A stretch of 64,000 nucleotides of DNA from an uncultured Clostridia bacterium (GCA_944384705.1 CALWUI010000012.1:1-64000), one strand, 5' to 3'; numbered from the stretch's first letter, positions 36,218 through 44,936 are shown. The notes: generated by a model from the sequence alone, not told the origin. Made by a program: numbers and translations.

Positions 36218-37324
36218 TTGTTACAATTAGAAGAACTGAAGCTTGAATTTGAAAATTTAAAATCACAAATAAAAGATTTATCCGAAGCTATTGGAATTAA
36301 TAATGTGGACGAAAAATTAAAAATTCTTGAGAAAAAATCTGCCCAACCTGATTTTTGGGACGATATTAAAAACTCGAATAAAATTTTACAAAAAATTAGT
36401 GAGTTGAAAAATAAACAGCAAAAATATTATAAGCTCCTTTCTCTTTATAACGATACCAATGTGTTAATTGACTTGGCTAAAGAAGAAAAAGATGAGAATT
36501 TATTAGAAGAAATTCAAAATAACTTGAATTTGATTAAAACTAACATTGAAGAACAACGTCTTGAAACTTTATTAAATGGCGAATACGACTCAAGAAATGC
36601 TATACTCACATTTCACGCAGGTGCAGGAGGAACAGAAGCTCAGGATTGGGTTGAAATGCTTTATAGAATGTATTGCAGGTGGGGAGAAAGTCACAAATTT
36701 AAGGTTAAAACGTTGGACTACCTGGATGGTGAAGAAGCTGGGTTTAAAAGTGTATCTATTTTGATGGAAGGTAAAAATGCCTACGGATATTTAAAATCAG
36801 AAGCAGGTGTGCATCGTTTGGTTAGAATTTCTCCATTTGACTCTTCTGGTAGGCGTCACACTTCATTTGCTTCTATTGAAGTTATGCCAGAAATTGATGA
36901 TGACTTTGATGTTGAGATATCTCCGGATGATATAAAAATGGATGTTTTTAGAGCTAGTGGAGCTGGTGGACAACATGTAAATAAAACTTCTTCTGCTGTT
37001 AGGTTAACACATATTCCTACAGGAATAATTGTTTCCTGTCAAAACGAAAGAAGTCAGCATCAAAATAGAGAAGTTGCTCTTAAAATGTTAAAGTCAAAAT
37101 TAATAGAAATTAAAGAACGTGAACACTTGGAAAAAATAGAAGATATTAAGGGTGATCAAAAAGATATTGCCTGGGGCTCCCAAATTCGGTCATATATTTT
37201 TATGCCATATACTTTGGTTAAAGACCACAGAACTAATTTTGAGATCGGAAATGTTAATGCTGTAATGGATGGCGAAATTGATGATTTTATCAATGCGTAT
37301 TTAAGATATCTGAATTCGAAATGA
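36218..37324 (+). CDS. prfB: Peptide chain release factor 2
   Basis: This 368-residue protein releases nascent chains at UGA and UAA codons. The SPF codon-reading motif appears in RISPFDSSGRRHTSF and the catalytic GGQ in GAGGQHVNKTSSAVR. The TTG at 36218 follows a GGAGG site with 9-base spacing. The frame is open from the first codon. The programmed +1 frameshift (CTTTGA near codon 25) used by most bacteria for feedback control is absent; the corresponding region reads straight through. Confidence 0.97.
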   Translation: MLQLEELKLEFENLKSQIKDLSEAIGINNVDEKLKILEKKSAQPDFWDDIKNSNKILQKISELKNKQQKYYKLLSLYNDTNVLIDLAKEEKDENLLEEIQNNLNLIKTNIEEQRLETLLNGEYDSRNAILTFHAGAGGTEAQDWVEMLYRMYCRWGESHKFKVKTLDYLDGEEAGFKSVSILMEGKNAYGYLKSEAGVHRLVRISPFDSSGRRHTSFASIEVMPEIDDDFDVEISPDDIKMDVFRASGAGGQHVNKTSSAVRLTHIPTGIIVSCQNERSQHQNREVALKMLKSKLIEIKEREHLEKIEDIKGDQKDIAWGSQIRSYIFMPYTLVKDHRTNFEIGNVNAVMDGEIDDFINAYLRYLNSK

Positions 37325-37442
37325 TTAATTTAATTAAATTTGATGTAAATTTTCTGTGATTTTATAAGAATAATATAACACAATATAATTGTACGCAGTC
37401 TAAATTTATTTTGAAAAAAATTAGTATGAGGATCTTAATTTT

Positions 37443-38021
37443 ATGAAATTATATATTAAAAATGCATATGTGCAACAAAAGCCTGGATTTATTGTTTGTA
37501 ATGCTTTGGGAGAGAAAAAATATTCTATTTTTATAGAGCATAGTGTTTTGGGAATGAAATTAGATTTGTTTAATTCTGACGGTAAGCGAGTTTCAAAAAT
37601 AAGACAGCACGGCTTTTCTTTTAATAAAACATATAATATCACGGCGGAAGAAAAAAAAATAAAGTTAATTTTGAAAGTTTGTGAGAATAATATTTCTGCT
37701 TTTATAAAAGGCTATCCTGCTGTGATTATTGGAGATATATTAAAAAAAGAATTTTCAGTACAAGATGAAGAAAAGTCTATAATAATGACACATAAATATA
37801 ATTTTAAAAATTATTATGAGTTAGATATATTACAAGAGAATTTTGAACTTTTTAGTGTATGTATATCTTTATGCATAGAGACTTTATTATTTTTTGATGA
37901 GAAAAAACCTCAGAAAAACAAGGATTTCTTTGTAGAATACATCTTGAATAATAAGAAAAAACTTGGCTTGATCCCAAAAACTTTTTCTGAAAATATAAAA
38001 AAGTTAAAAAATAAAGATTAA
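37443..38021 (+). CDS. LURP-one-related (tubby-like fold) protein
   Basis: This 192-residue protein begins MKLYIKNAYVQQKPGFIVCN and shows the repeating beta pattern of the LURP-one/YxjI family: a K-Y-S-I-F-I-E-H-S-V-L-G-M-K strand pair followed by I-R-Q-H-G-F-S. Such proteins adopt a closed beta barrel related to Tubby and phospholipid scramblases. No signal peptide or membrane segment is clear. It lies between prfB and typA, 20 bases from the latter, so it may be co-transcribed with it. The function is unknown. Confidence 0.6.
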   Translation: MKLYIKNAYVQQKPGFIVCNALGEKKYSIFIEHSVLGMKLDLFNSDGKRVSKIRQHGFSFNKTYNITAEEKKIKLILKVCENNISAFIKGYPAVIIGDILKKEFSVQDEEKSIIMTHKYNFKNYYELDILQENFELFSVCISLCIETLLFFDEKKPQKNKDFFVEYILNNKKKLGLIPKTFSENIKKLKNKD

Positions 38022-38041
38022 AAAGAGGTATTTGTTTTATC

Positions 38042-39859
38042 ATGGATGTAAGAAATGATTTAAGAAACATTGCAATTGTAGCACATGTTGATCATGGAAA
38101 AACTACGCTTGTAGATAAATTATTGAGGCAAAGTGGAGTTTTTAGAAAAAATGAAGTTGTTACAGATAGAGTTATGGATTCTAACGACTTGGAACGAGAG
38201 AGAGGAATAACTATACTGTCAAAAAATACTGCTGTTATGTATAAAGACATAAAAATAAATATTGTAGATACTCCTGGCCATGCAGATTTTGGTGGCGAGG
38301 TGGAACGTATCCTTACTATGGTAGACGGAATTTTGCTTTTAGTTGATGCGTTTGAAGGGTGTATGCCTCAGACAAGATTCGTATTAAAAAAGGCATTGAA
38401 TCTTGGGAAAAAGCCAATAGTTGTAGTCAATAAAATCGATAGGCCAGGTGCCCGGCCTAAAGAAGTTGTGGATGAGGTCTTAGATTTATTTATTGAATTG
38501 GATGCAGATGATGATCAGCTGGATTTTTCTGTGGTTTATACTTCGGCTAAGGATGGATATGCTACACTGGATCCTAATAAAATGGGAAATAATATGGAGC
38601 CTTTGTTTGAAAAAATAGTAGCTGAAATTCCAGCTCCTAAGGGAGAAATCAGCGCTCCTCTTCAGATTTTATTTTCGAATATAGATTATGATTCTTACTT
38701 AGGTAGAATTGGAATTGGTCGAGTTGAAAGGGGTTCTGTTAAAACGGGACAAACTGTAGTTTTGTGCTGCAGAGACGGTTCTCGTAAAAATGTAAAAATA
38801 ACAAAGCTTTATCAATTTGAAGGCCTAAAACGTGTAGAAACGAATGGGGCTTGTTTAGGTGATATTATTTCTGTTTCTGGAATTGACAATTTAAATATTG
38901 GTGAGACGGTGTGTTCTCCAGAATGTGTGGAACCATTGCCTTTTATAAAAATTGATGAGCCAACAGTATCAATGCTTTTTATGGTTAACAATAGTCCTTT
39001 TGCAGGAAAAGAAGGAAAATTCGTTACTTCACGAAATATTAGAGATAGATTGTTTAAAGAAATTGAAACGAATGTAGCTATGAAGGTCGAAGAAACTGAT
39101 TCTGCGGACACTTTTAAAGTTTCTGGCCGGGGTGAGTTGCATCTATCTATATTGATAGAAACTATGAGACGTCAAAATTTTGAGTTTCAGGTATCTAGAC
39201 CTAAAGTAATTATGAAAAATATTGACGGAGTTTTGCAGGAACCTATTGAACTTTTAATGATTGAAGTGCCGGATAATTATGTAGGCGCGGTTATGGAGAA
39301 AATTGGCGCAAGAAAAGCTGAACTTTTAAATATGTCGGCCAAAGGGAGTGGTACAACACATTTAGAATTTAAAATTCCCGCAAGATGTTTGATGGGATAT
39401 AGATCGGAGTTATTAACAGATACAAATGGTAACGGAATAATGAATCATATTTTTAACGGATATGAACCATATAAAGGAGATGTTCAACAGAGAAATCAAG
39501 GATCTTTGGTGGCTTATGAGGCAGGAGAGACAACTACATACGGATTATTCGCAGCACAAGAAAGAGGTAAACTTTTTATTGGCCCTGGTACTCCTGTTTA
39601 TGAAGGAATGATAGTAGGTGCAAATTCTAAAACTGATGACCTTGTAGTTAATGTATGTAAGAAAAAACATATGACAAATACAAGGGCTTCTGGCTCAGAT
39701 GATGCACTAAAATTAGTTCCGCATACGAACTTGAGCTTAGAACAATCATTAGAATTTATTGCGGATGATGAACTGGTTGAGGTGACACCAAAAAATATTC
39801 GGCTTAGAAAAATTATATTAAATAAAGAACAGAGAATGAAAAAAGCAAGTAAAACTTAG
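38042..39859 (+). CDS. typA: Ribosome-associated GTPase TypA/BipA
   Basis: This 605-residue translational GTPase resembles EF-G and helps late 50S assembly and stress adaptation. The P-loop is AHVDHGKTTLVDKLL, then RERGITI in switch I, DTPGHADFGGEV in switch II and NKIDRPGARP as G4. The C-terminal domain has the family pattern GTPVYEGMIVGANSKTDDL and VNVCKKKHMTNTRASG. The length is normal. The AAGAGGT site lies a few bases ahead of the ATG. Confidence 0.97.
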   Translation: MDVRNDLRNIAIVAHVDHGKTTLVDKLLRQSGVFRKNEVVTDRVMDSNDLERERGITILSKNTAVMYKDIKINIVDTPGHADFGGEVERILTMVDGILLLVDAFEGCMPQTRFVLKKALNLGKKPIVVVNKIDRPGARPKEVVDEVLDLFIELDADDDQLDFSVVYTSAKDGYATLDPNKMGNNMEPLFEKIVAEIPAPKGEISAPLQILFSNIDYDSYLGRIGIGRVERGSVKTGQTVVLCCRDGSRKNVKITKLYQFEGLKRVETNGACLGDIISVSGIDNLNIGETVCSPECVEPLPFIKIDEPTVSMLFMVNNSPFAGKEGKFVTSRNIRDRLFKEIETNVAMKVEETDSADTFKVSGRGELHLSILIETMRRQNFEFQVSRPKVIMKNIDGVLQEPIELLMIEVPDNYVGAVMEKIGARKAELLNMSAKGSGTTHLEFKIPARCLMGYRSELLTDTNGNGIMNHIFNGYEPYKGDVQQRNQGSLVAYEAGETTTYGLFAAQERGKLFIGPGTPVYEGMIVGANSKTDDLVVNVCKKKHMTNTRASGSDDALKLVPHTNLSLEQSLEFIADDELVEVTPKNIRLRKIILNKEQRMKKASKT

Positions 39860-39901
39860 TTTTTAATATATCTTAAATTTAAAGGAGAGTTGTGGTAAAT
39901 T

Positions 39902-40600
39902 ATGTTTAAAAAAAATGTGTTGACTAAAAAAGCTGCAATTCGTTTAAAAAAACTGAGAGAATTTAATTTGCCAGAGTATTCTTCTTTAGAAGAGGTTTTT
40001 AATGCGTTATCACATGGAATCGGTGCAACACTCTCTATTATTGCGATAATCTTATTGATTATAAATTCAAATTTTGAAGTAAAATCAATTATTTGTATAA
40101 CAATCTATTCTGTCTCTCTTTTCGTTCTTTACATTGTATCTACACTTTATCATGCACTTTTGCCCAGCAGAGCAAAAAAAGTTTTTAGAGTGTTGGACCA
40201 TTGCTCTATATTTTTACTAATAGCCGGAACATATACTCCCATATGCCTTTTGGTGCTAGATAATTTTGTAGGCTGGTTGTTATTTTTTATCGTTTGGATT
40301 GCAGCTATTGTTGGAATTATTTTTAATTCGATAGACATAAAAAAATTTTCTAAGTTTTCTATGATATGTTATATTGCGATGGGTTGGGTAGTTATATTTG
40401 CATTAAAACCGTTAATCATAAGTATATCTGCTTCGCAATTGTTACTACTTATTTTAGGTGGAGTTGCGTATACTTTAGGTTCTATTTTATATGCTATAGG
40501 CAAAAAACGAAGATATGTTCACTCAATTTGGCATCTATTTGTTTTGCTTGGAAGTATTTTGCATTTTTTTATGATTTTTAGTTGTATAAAAAGTCTTTAA
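39902..40600 (+). CDS. Hemolysin III/PAQR family membrane protein
   Basis: This 232-residue protein has about seven hydrophobic segments and the HlyIII signatures YSSLEEVFNALSHGIGATLS, YIVSTLYHAL (Ser and His) and YVHSIWHLFVLLGSILHFF. The conserved His residues would bind a metal, as in adiponectin receptors, which are hydrolases. The bacterial role is uncertain; the hemolysin name is historical. The KKRRYVHS loop is typical. It sits in its own short unit after typA. Confidence 0.9.
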   Translation: MFKKNVLTKKAAIRLKKLREFNLPEYSSLEEVFNALSHGIGATLSIIAIILLIINSNFEVKSIICITIYSVSLFVLYIVSTLYHALLPSRAKKVFRVLDHCSIFLLIAGTYTPICLLVLDNFVGWLLFFIVWIAAIVGIIFNSIDIKKFSKFSMICYIAMGWVVIFALKPLIISISASQLLLLILGGVAYTLGSILYAIGKKRRYVHSIWHLFVLLGSILHFFMIFSCIKSL

Positions 40601-40707
40601 TTTTTATTTGATGTTTTATAAAATTAAGTAATTAGCTGACTTTCTTTCTCATATTAGTTTAATAAGATTATAAAAAGGGAGGAAGGCAGAGTCATAACTT
40701 TTTTGTT

Positions 40708-41499
40708 TTGACAAAGTTTATGAATGAATTTATACAAGCCGATAAATGCGAAATAAAAAAATTAGAAAACAATAATGATAGCAAGTTTAAACAAGAAAAA
40801 AAACGCTCTAGATATGAAGGTGTCCCATTACTTTTAACTATTCAGCTCACAATCAGTATAATTACGTTAGCTTTATTATTTACGCTTAAACTTTTAGGCA
40901 TTGAATATTTTAACTTAATAAGAAGTTGGTATTTTGAAAATATTAATAATTCACTTATTGTAGATTCAGCTTTTAATGATAAAAAAGATGCTTTTAAGAT
41001 TAAGGTTCCATTTATAAATTTGCAAGACGAAAAAAATATTGTTACGACATCTTTTAACTCAGAAAATGATTTGCAATTTATTCCGATAAAATTATCTGTT
41101 CCTCTTGCAAAACCTATAGAAAATGGAATTATCACATCAAAATTTGGCAAAAGAACCGACCCTCTTTCTGGAGAAGAAAAATTTCATTATGGTTTGGATT
41201 TATCTAGCAAAGAAGGTTCTCCTATATATGCAGTTATGAATGGCGTTGTTGAAAAGTCAGAGATAAGTCCATCGTTGGGGAATTTTTTGATTATTGATCA
41301 TGGAAATAATATTAAATCATTATATGCACACTGCAAAGAGCTAAAAGAATCTGTTGGTAATAATGTGAAACGAGGGCAAATTATAGCATTAATGGGAAAT
41401 ACAGGATACTATTCAACAGGGACACATGTTCATATTGAACTAATTGTAAATGATCAGAAATTAGATCCGGAGCCATTTTTTGAAAATATCAATATCTGA
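40708..41499 (+). CDS. M23 peptidase-domain membrane protein, SpoIVFA-like
   Basis: This 263-residue protein has one transmembrane segment (about residues 44-66) and a C-terminal M23 domain. It is paired with an M50 protease gene that overlaps it by 20 bases, which is the spoIVFA-spoIVFB arrangement; SpoIVFA holds the protease inactive until SpoIVB cuts it. The M23 zinc motifs look intact: the His and Asp of HYGLDL and the HVH pair. SpoIVFA of B. subtilis is thought to be non-catalytic. The start is uncertain: TTG at 40708 is used, but the nearest GGGAGGAAGG lies 22 bases away. Confidence 0.75.
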   Translation: MTKFMNEFIQADKCEIKKLENNNDSKFKQEKKRSRYEGVPLLLTIQLTISIITLALLFTLKLLGIEYFNLIRSWYFENINNSLIVDSAFNDKKDAFKIKVPFINLQDEKNIVTTSFNSENDLQFIPIKLSVPLAKPIENGIITSKFGKRTDPLSGEEKFHYGLDLSSKEGSPIYAVMNGVVEKSEISPSLGNFLIIDHGNNIKSLYAHCKELKESVGNNVKRGQIIALMGNTGYYSTGTHVHIELIVNDQKLDPEPFFENINI

Positions 41500-42115
41500 T
41501 ATACAGTTTAATTTTTTAGGTTGTAAAATTACTGTTAGCTTTCCATTTTTAACTATAATTACTTTGCTTTTACTCATTGATGATAGTGGATTTTTTATAT
41601 ATGGATTTTTTGCAGCAATAATTCATGAATGTGGTCATATTTTAGCCATGCTTATAAAAAATTGTAAGCCTCGAGAAATTATTTTTAGAGCTTTTGATAT
41701 TAACATAATCGATAAAAGCCGTATAAAAAGAAATTATAATGACGATTTATTTATTTTAATTGCAGGACCTCTATTCAATATTATTTTTAGTCTTGTGCTA
41801 TTTTTTGTATATAAAATTTATGGATTTAATTCTTTAATAAAACCAATTTTTTTAAATATTTTTATTGGAATATTTAACATTTTACCAATAGAATCACTTG
41901 ATGGCGGGCAAATTTTTTTTAATTTACTGTGCAGAAAGTTGAGTATAAAAACTTCTGAAAATTTTATAATTCTGGCTTCTTTTATGATTCTTATGCCTAT
42001 TGCAGTGCTTGGATTTTATATATTAATTAAATCAAGATATAATTTTTCATTATTATTGTTGAGCTGTTATTTGATGGGAATTTTACTTTTAAACCACAAA
42101 GATTTTTATTATTAA
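41480..42115 (+). CDS. M50 intramembrane metalloprotease, SpoIVFB-like
   Basis: This 211-residue protein has about six hydrophobic segments. The zinc site is HECGH (about residues 52-56), and the distal ligand is in NILPIESLDGGQ (about residues 134-145). In B. subtilis SpoIVFB cleaves pro-sigma-K in the mother cell. The CBS domain seen in B. subtilis SpoIVFB is not present. The TTG start is preceded by GGAG (41469-41472) inside the upstream gene. The pairing with the M23 gene and the presence of spoIVB in the same window support a sporulation role. Confidence 0.8.
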   Translation: MKISISDIQFNFLGCKITVSFPFLTIITLLLLIDDSGFFIYGFFAAIIHECGHILAMLIKNCKPREIIFRAFDINIIDKSRIKRNYNDDLFILIAGPLFNIIFSLVLFFVYKIYGFNSLIKPIFLNIFIGIFNILPIESLDGGQIFFNLLCRKLSIKTSENFIILASFMILMPIAVLGFYILIKSRYNFSLLLLSCYLMGILLLNHKDFYY

Positions 42116-42167
42116 TGGATATAATTTACATTAATAATCATGCTGCAAAGAGTCAAAAATAATATTG

Positions 42168-42258
42168 GTTAGCTTGATCAATAACTTTAGCTAACTTATT
42201 AATTTTAGCAATTTAAAACAAGATTTTGCGTTTGCTGTTTTAAATTGTAACAAAATCT
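42168..42258 (+). repeat. Overlapping inverted repeats between converging genes
   Basis: Three inverted repeats lie here. GTTAGC (42168-42173) pairs with GCTAAC (42190-42195). CAATTTAAAACA (42209-42220) pairs perfectly over 12 bp with TGTTTTAAATTG (42236-42247). AGATTTTG (42221-42228), in the loop of that stem, is complementary to CAAAATCT (42251-42258) beyond it. The last two are interleaved, so they exclude one another. No ORF is visible. Confidence 0.6.
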
Positions 42259-42289
42259 GCTCACAGGAAGTCTGTGAGCAGCACTTTTA
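42257..42289. terminator. Terminator between the SpoIVFB-like gene and the C1 peptidase
   Basis: CTGCTCACAG (42257-42266) pairs perfectly with CTGTGAGCAG (42272-42281), 5-base loop, followed by CACTTTTA on the plus strand and ATTTTG on the minus strand. It could serve both converging genes. Confidence 0.82.
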
Positions 42290-42302
42290 TGTCAATAAAT
42301 TT

Positions 42303-43517
42303 TTAATTTGATTTTGTTATAGCTTTTAATGAAAAACCAGAAATATCATGAAGCATTGGAATATCATAAATATCATAAAATCTAGAATACGAAAAAATAA
42401 AACTTTTTCCTGGTTTATTAGGTTCTAACGTTAAGTTTTCATAAGGAGCTTGACATCCTATATTTGGCAATTCTTTAGAGTTATTTGTTTTTTCTATTTG
42501 AGCAATTATAGCATGCCTGTTTTTGTCTAAATTAATTCTACTATTGAGTTTAACCGTAAAATAACCTTTATAAGGAATTACGCCAGAATAAAGATTTTTC
42601 CATGTAGAAATATTATTGCTAGGATTTCCATTCTTTAAAACAGGCGCACAAAATAAATTTAATTTTGCATTTTCAGCAGTGCTATACATTGTTATATAAT
42701 CAAGATTTTCATTACCACTGAAATCAAAGACATTAGCAACAGTAATTTTGTTAGAATAATTAGAGTAAGGACCAGTATTACCACACACACAATTGACATA
42801 AAAATTGTCGTATTGATATATCTTTTGATCAGGGTGAAATTTTTCAGCATCTGTAAAACAAGAACATTCTGCAATTGTTGTTGAATATGGTAGATTCGTG
42901 TAATTAAAAGCTTTTGCACTATCCTTTACAAGCCAACTTTTATTTGCATCATTCCAACCAACAATAGATACGGAATGAAATAAATCACTTCTTACAGGAT
43001 AGATTATTGTAACAGCACCGTATTTTGTAATAGCTTTTTTTATTGAATTAATATCCGTGTCAATAATTTTCTGCCCTTTTATCCAGTACTCAGGTTTGAT
43101 TTTGGATAAATTTGTATTAAAGTAAGTATTTTTAATATTGTATGTACAGTCTTTTTCTAGCACGGGACCGCATCCAGAAAAAAAATATCCATTTGCAATA
43201 GTATTGTTTCCTCCATGATTTATTGGAAGATGCCATCCAGTGCTTTCAGAATTTTTATTAGCCCAGGATAATAAATGTTTTTCTGATAAATTGCCTTTTA
43301 ATATACCTTTTTTATTAAGAAAAGTTTCTAAAGTAGCAATATTGGCAAAAGCCCAACAAGTGCCATCTATCATCTGGTGTTTATCTTTTAAATGAACAGA
43401 AGAATAGTAAGATGGGGTCTCATAAGCATAAATTTTAGACTGTATTAAATTTGGAGAAAAGTAAATAACAGCAAGAAACAAAGAGATAATAATTTTTATG
43501 TTAGTACCTTTTTTCAA
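42303..43517 (-). CDS. Secreted papain-like (C1) cysteine peptidase with lectin-like domain
   Basis: This 404-residue protein has an N-terminal signal peptide (about residues 1-31). The C1 domain has Q48 and nucleophile C54 in QMIDGTCWAFA and a general-base H181 in LFHSVSIVGW. The expected active-site Asn (KNSWG) is replaced by Asp (VKDSA, D199). The C-terminal 170 residues resemble the lectin-like domain found in Clostridial C1 peptidases (VANVFDFSGNENLDYITMYS). I chose the TTG at 43517, since AAGGA lies 9 bases upstream; the ATG at 43526 abuts that site. It is likely secreted; the target is unknown. Confidence 0.87.
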   Translation of the reverse strand: MKKGTNIKIIISLFLAVIYFSPNLIQSKIYAYETPSYYSSVHLKDKHQMIDGTCWAFANIATLETFLNKKGILKGNLSEKHLLSWANKNSESTGWHLPINHGGNNTIANGYFFSGCGPVLEKDCTYNIKNTYFNTNLSKIKPEYWIKGQKIIDTDINSIKKAITKYGAVTIIYPVRSDLFHSVSIVGWNDANKSWLVKDSAKAFNYTNLPYSTTIAECSCFTDAEKFHPDQKIYQYDNFYVNCVCGNTGPYSNYSNKITVANVFDFSGNENLDYITMYSTAENAKLNLFCAPVLKNGNPSNNISTWKNLYSGVIPYKGYFTVKLNSRINLDKNRHAIIAQIEKTNNSKELPNIGCQAPYENLTLEPNKPGKSFIFSYSRFYDIYDIPMLHDISGFSLKAITKSN

Positions 43518-43620
43518 AATTATCATTCCTTTTTATGATTTTTAGTTTTTTTATTATAACATAAATTTTTTCATTTTAGTTTCTATAACAGAAAAAAACG
43601 AAAAAAATTGAAAATTATGA

Positions 43621-43649
43621 TTGACTTATTTGAAAAAATTTGTTATATT
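43621..43649 (+). promoter_or_regulatory. Predicted promoter of infC-rpmI-rplT
   Basis: TTGACT (43621-43626) and TATATT (43644-43649) are 17 bases apart. A leader of about 144 bases precedes the infC start. Confidence 0.68.
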
Positions 43650-43655
43650 AATTTT

Positions 43656-43799
43656 ATAAAATAAAGTAAAGTAGCAGGCTTTCACCTATGAGGTGTCAAC
43701 TTACATGGGTCAATATTATATCTTTAGTATTGTTGTGCGGGTGGAAGTTTGTCTATCTGCACTTTGTTATTTTATACTTTGCATGGAGGTGCATTCAAT
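43656..43799 (+). ncRNA. Structured infC leader, candidate L20-type autoregulatory leader
   Basis: The leader can fold into a closed structure. AAAGT-A-GCA (43668-43676) pairs with TGCACTTT (43758-43765) with one bulged A. Inside are a hairpin CACCT/AGGTG (43683-43687 with 43691-43695) and a longer arm formed by AACTT/AAGTT (43698-43702 with 43745-43749) enclosing CAATA/TATTG (43711-43715 with 43728-43732). The infC-rpmI-rplT operon of Firmicutes is known to be controlled by L20 binding to its leader. The fold is by eye; I did not match it to the known L20 motif, so the identity is inferred. Confidence 0.5.
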
Positions 43800-44318
43800 A
43801 TTAACAGTAAGGAACTTCAAATTAACGAAGAGATTCGCGATAAAGAATTAAGGTTAATTGATTCTGATGGCTCTCAGCTCGGAATTGTTTCTATCGAAAA
43901 AGCTTTAAAACTTGCTTCTGAAAAAAATTTAGATTTGGTAAAAATTGCTCCGCAGGCTAAACCTGTGGTATGTAAGATTATGGACTATGGTAAATTTCGT
44001 TTTGAACAATCTAAGCGCGAAAAAGAAGCTAAAAAAAATCAACGAATTATAAGTTTAAAGGAAATTAGACTTTCTTTGAATATTGATACTCATGACTTTA
44101 ACACGAAGCTTAAACATGCATCTAAATTTATTGCGGCAGGAAATAAAGTAAAGGTATCTATTCGATTTAGAGGTCGCGAAATGGGCCATCCTGAGCTTGG
44201 CTACGATATTATGAATAAATTTGCAGAACAATGTTCGGATTTTGCTATTGTAGAAAAAACACCAAAGCTTGATGGTCGAAGTATGTTAATGTTTCTTGCA
44301 CCTAAAAATAGCAAGTAA
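43800..44318 (+). CDS. infC: Translation initiation factor IF-3 (ATT start)
   Basis: This 172-residue factor prevents early subunit joining and checks the start codon on the 30S subunit. The family start is INSKELQINEEIRDKELRLI and the C-terminal domain has the KEIRLSLNIDTHDFNTKL and RFRGREMGHPELG motifs. The ATT at 43800 is the start: GGAGGT (43785-43790) lies 9 bases upstream and there is no ATG, GTG or TTG nearby in frame after it. The rare AUU start permits IF3 to limit its own synthesis. An ORF from TTG 43749 would run through the leader. Confidence 0.95.
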   Translation: MNSKELQINEEIRDKELRLIDSDGSQLGIVSIEKALKLASEKNLDLVKIAPQAKPVVCKIMDYGKFRFEQSKREKEAKKNQRIISLKEIRLSLNIDTHDFNTKLKHASKFIAAGNKVKVSIRFRGREMGHPELGYDIMNKFAEQCSDFAIVEKTPKLDGRSMLMFLAPKNSK

Positions 44319-44346
44319 AACCTGTATTTATTAAGGAGGATTTTAT

Positions 44347-44544
44347 ATGCCTAAGTTGAAAACTCATAGCGGAGCTAAAAAACGTTTTAAGCTTTCTAAA
44401 AACGGAAAAGTTATCAGAGCTCATGCGAATAAATCTCATATTTTAAATAAAAAAACTACTAAGCGAAAAAGAGGATTGCGTAAAACTACTGTTGCAGACA
44501 AAACTAATGTAGTTGCCGTAAAAAAATTGATTCCTTATAAATAA
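44347..44544 (+). CDS. rpmI: 50S ribosomal protein bL35
   Basis: This 65-residue basic protein begins [20 protein letters not shown], the bL35 family signature. It is the middle gene of infC-rpmI-rplT. AAGGAGG precedes the ATG. Confidence 0.98.
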   Translation: MPKLKTHSGAKKRFKLSKNGKVIRAHANKSHILNKKTTKRKRGLRKTTVADKTNVVAVKKLIPYK

Positions 44545-44574
44545 AATTTTAGACTACAATCGGAGGTAATAAAA

Positions 44575-44928
44575 ATGGCTCGTGTGAAAGGTGCTTTAGC
44601 CACTAGAAAAAGAAGAAAAAAGATTTTAAAGTTAGCTAAAGGTTATTGGGGTGCTAAAAGTAAACATTTTAAAATGGCTAAAGAAGCCGTTATGAAATCT
44701 GGTAATTATGCATATATTGGACGCCGACAAAAAAAGCGCGACTTTCGTAAATTGTGGATCACTCGTATTAGTGCTGCCTGCAGAATGAATGGCATAACTT
44801 ATTCGGTTTTTATCAATGGATTGAAAAAAGCTAATATTAATTTAAATAGAAAAATGTTATCTGAAATAGCTATTGCAGATGAAAATGCATTTAAAGAATT
44901 AGTAAATAAAGCAAAATCTGCACTTTAA
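44575..44928 (+). CDS. rplT: 50S ribosomal protein bL20
   Basis: This 117-residue protein is the normal length for bL20, which assembles early on 23S rRNA. It carries the family motifs [38 protein letters not shown] and [10 protein letters not shown]. In Firmicutes L20 also represses its own operon by binding the infC leader. CGGAGGT precedes the ATG and a terminator follows. Confidence 0.98.
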   Translation: MARVKGALATRKRRKKILKLAKGYWGAKSKHFKMAKEAVMKSGNYAYIGRRQKKRDFRKLWITRISAACRMNGITYSVFINGLKKANINLNRKMLSEIAIADENAFKELVNKAKSAL

Positions 44929-44936
44929 TCAAAAAA

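Noticed and set aside
36218..36320. Programmed frameshift in prfB
   Set aside because: No in-frame TGA or CTTTGA occurs near codon 25 and the frame is open from the start.
42209..42258. H-type pseudoknot
   Set aside because: The complementary segments are interleaved, but connecting loops of 0 and 3 bases could not span stems of 8 and 12 bp; mutually exclusive hairpins are more likely.
43749..43799. N-terminal extension of IF-3 from a TTG start
   Set aside because: It would translate through the structured leader and the ribosome binding site; the ATT at 43800 is well spaced from GGAGGT and matches the family N-terminus.
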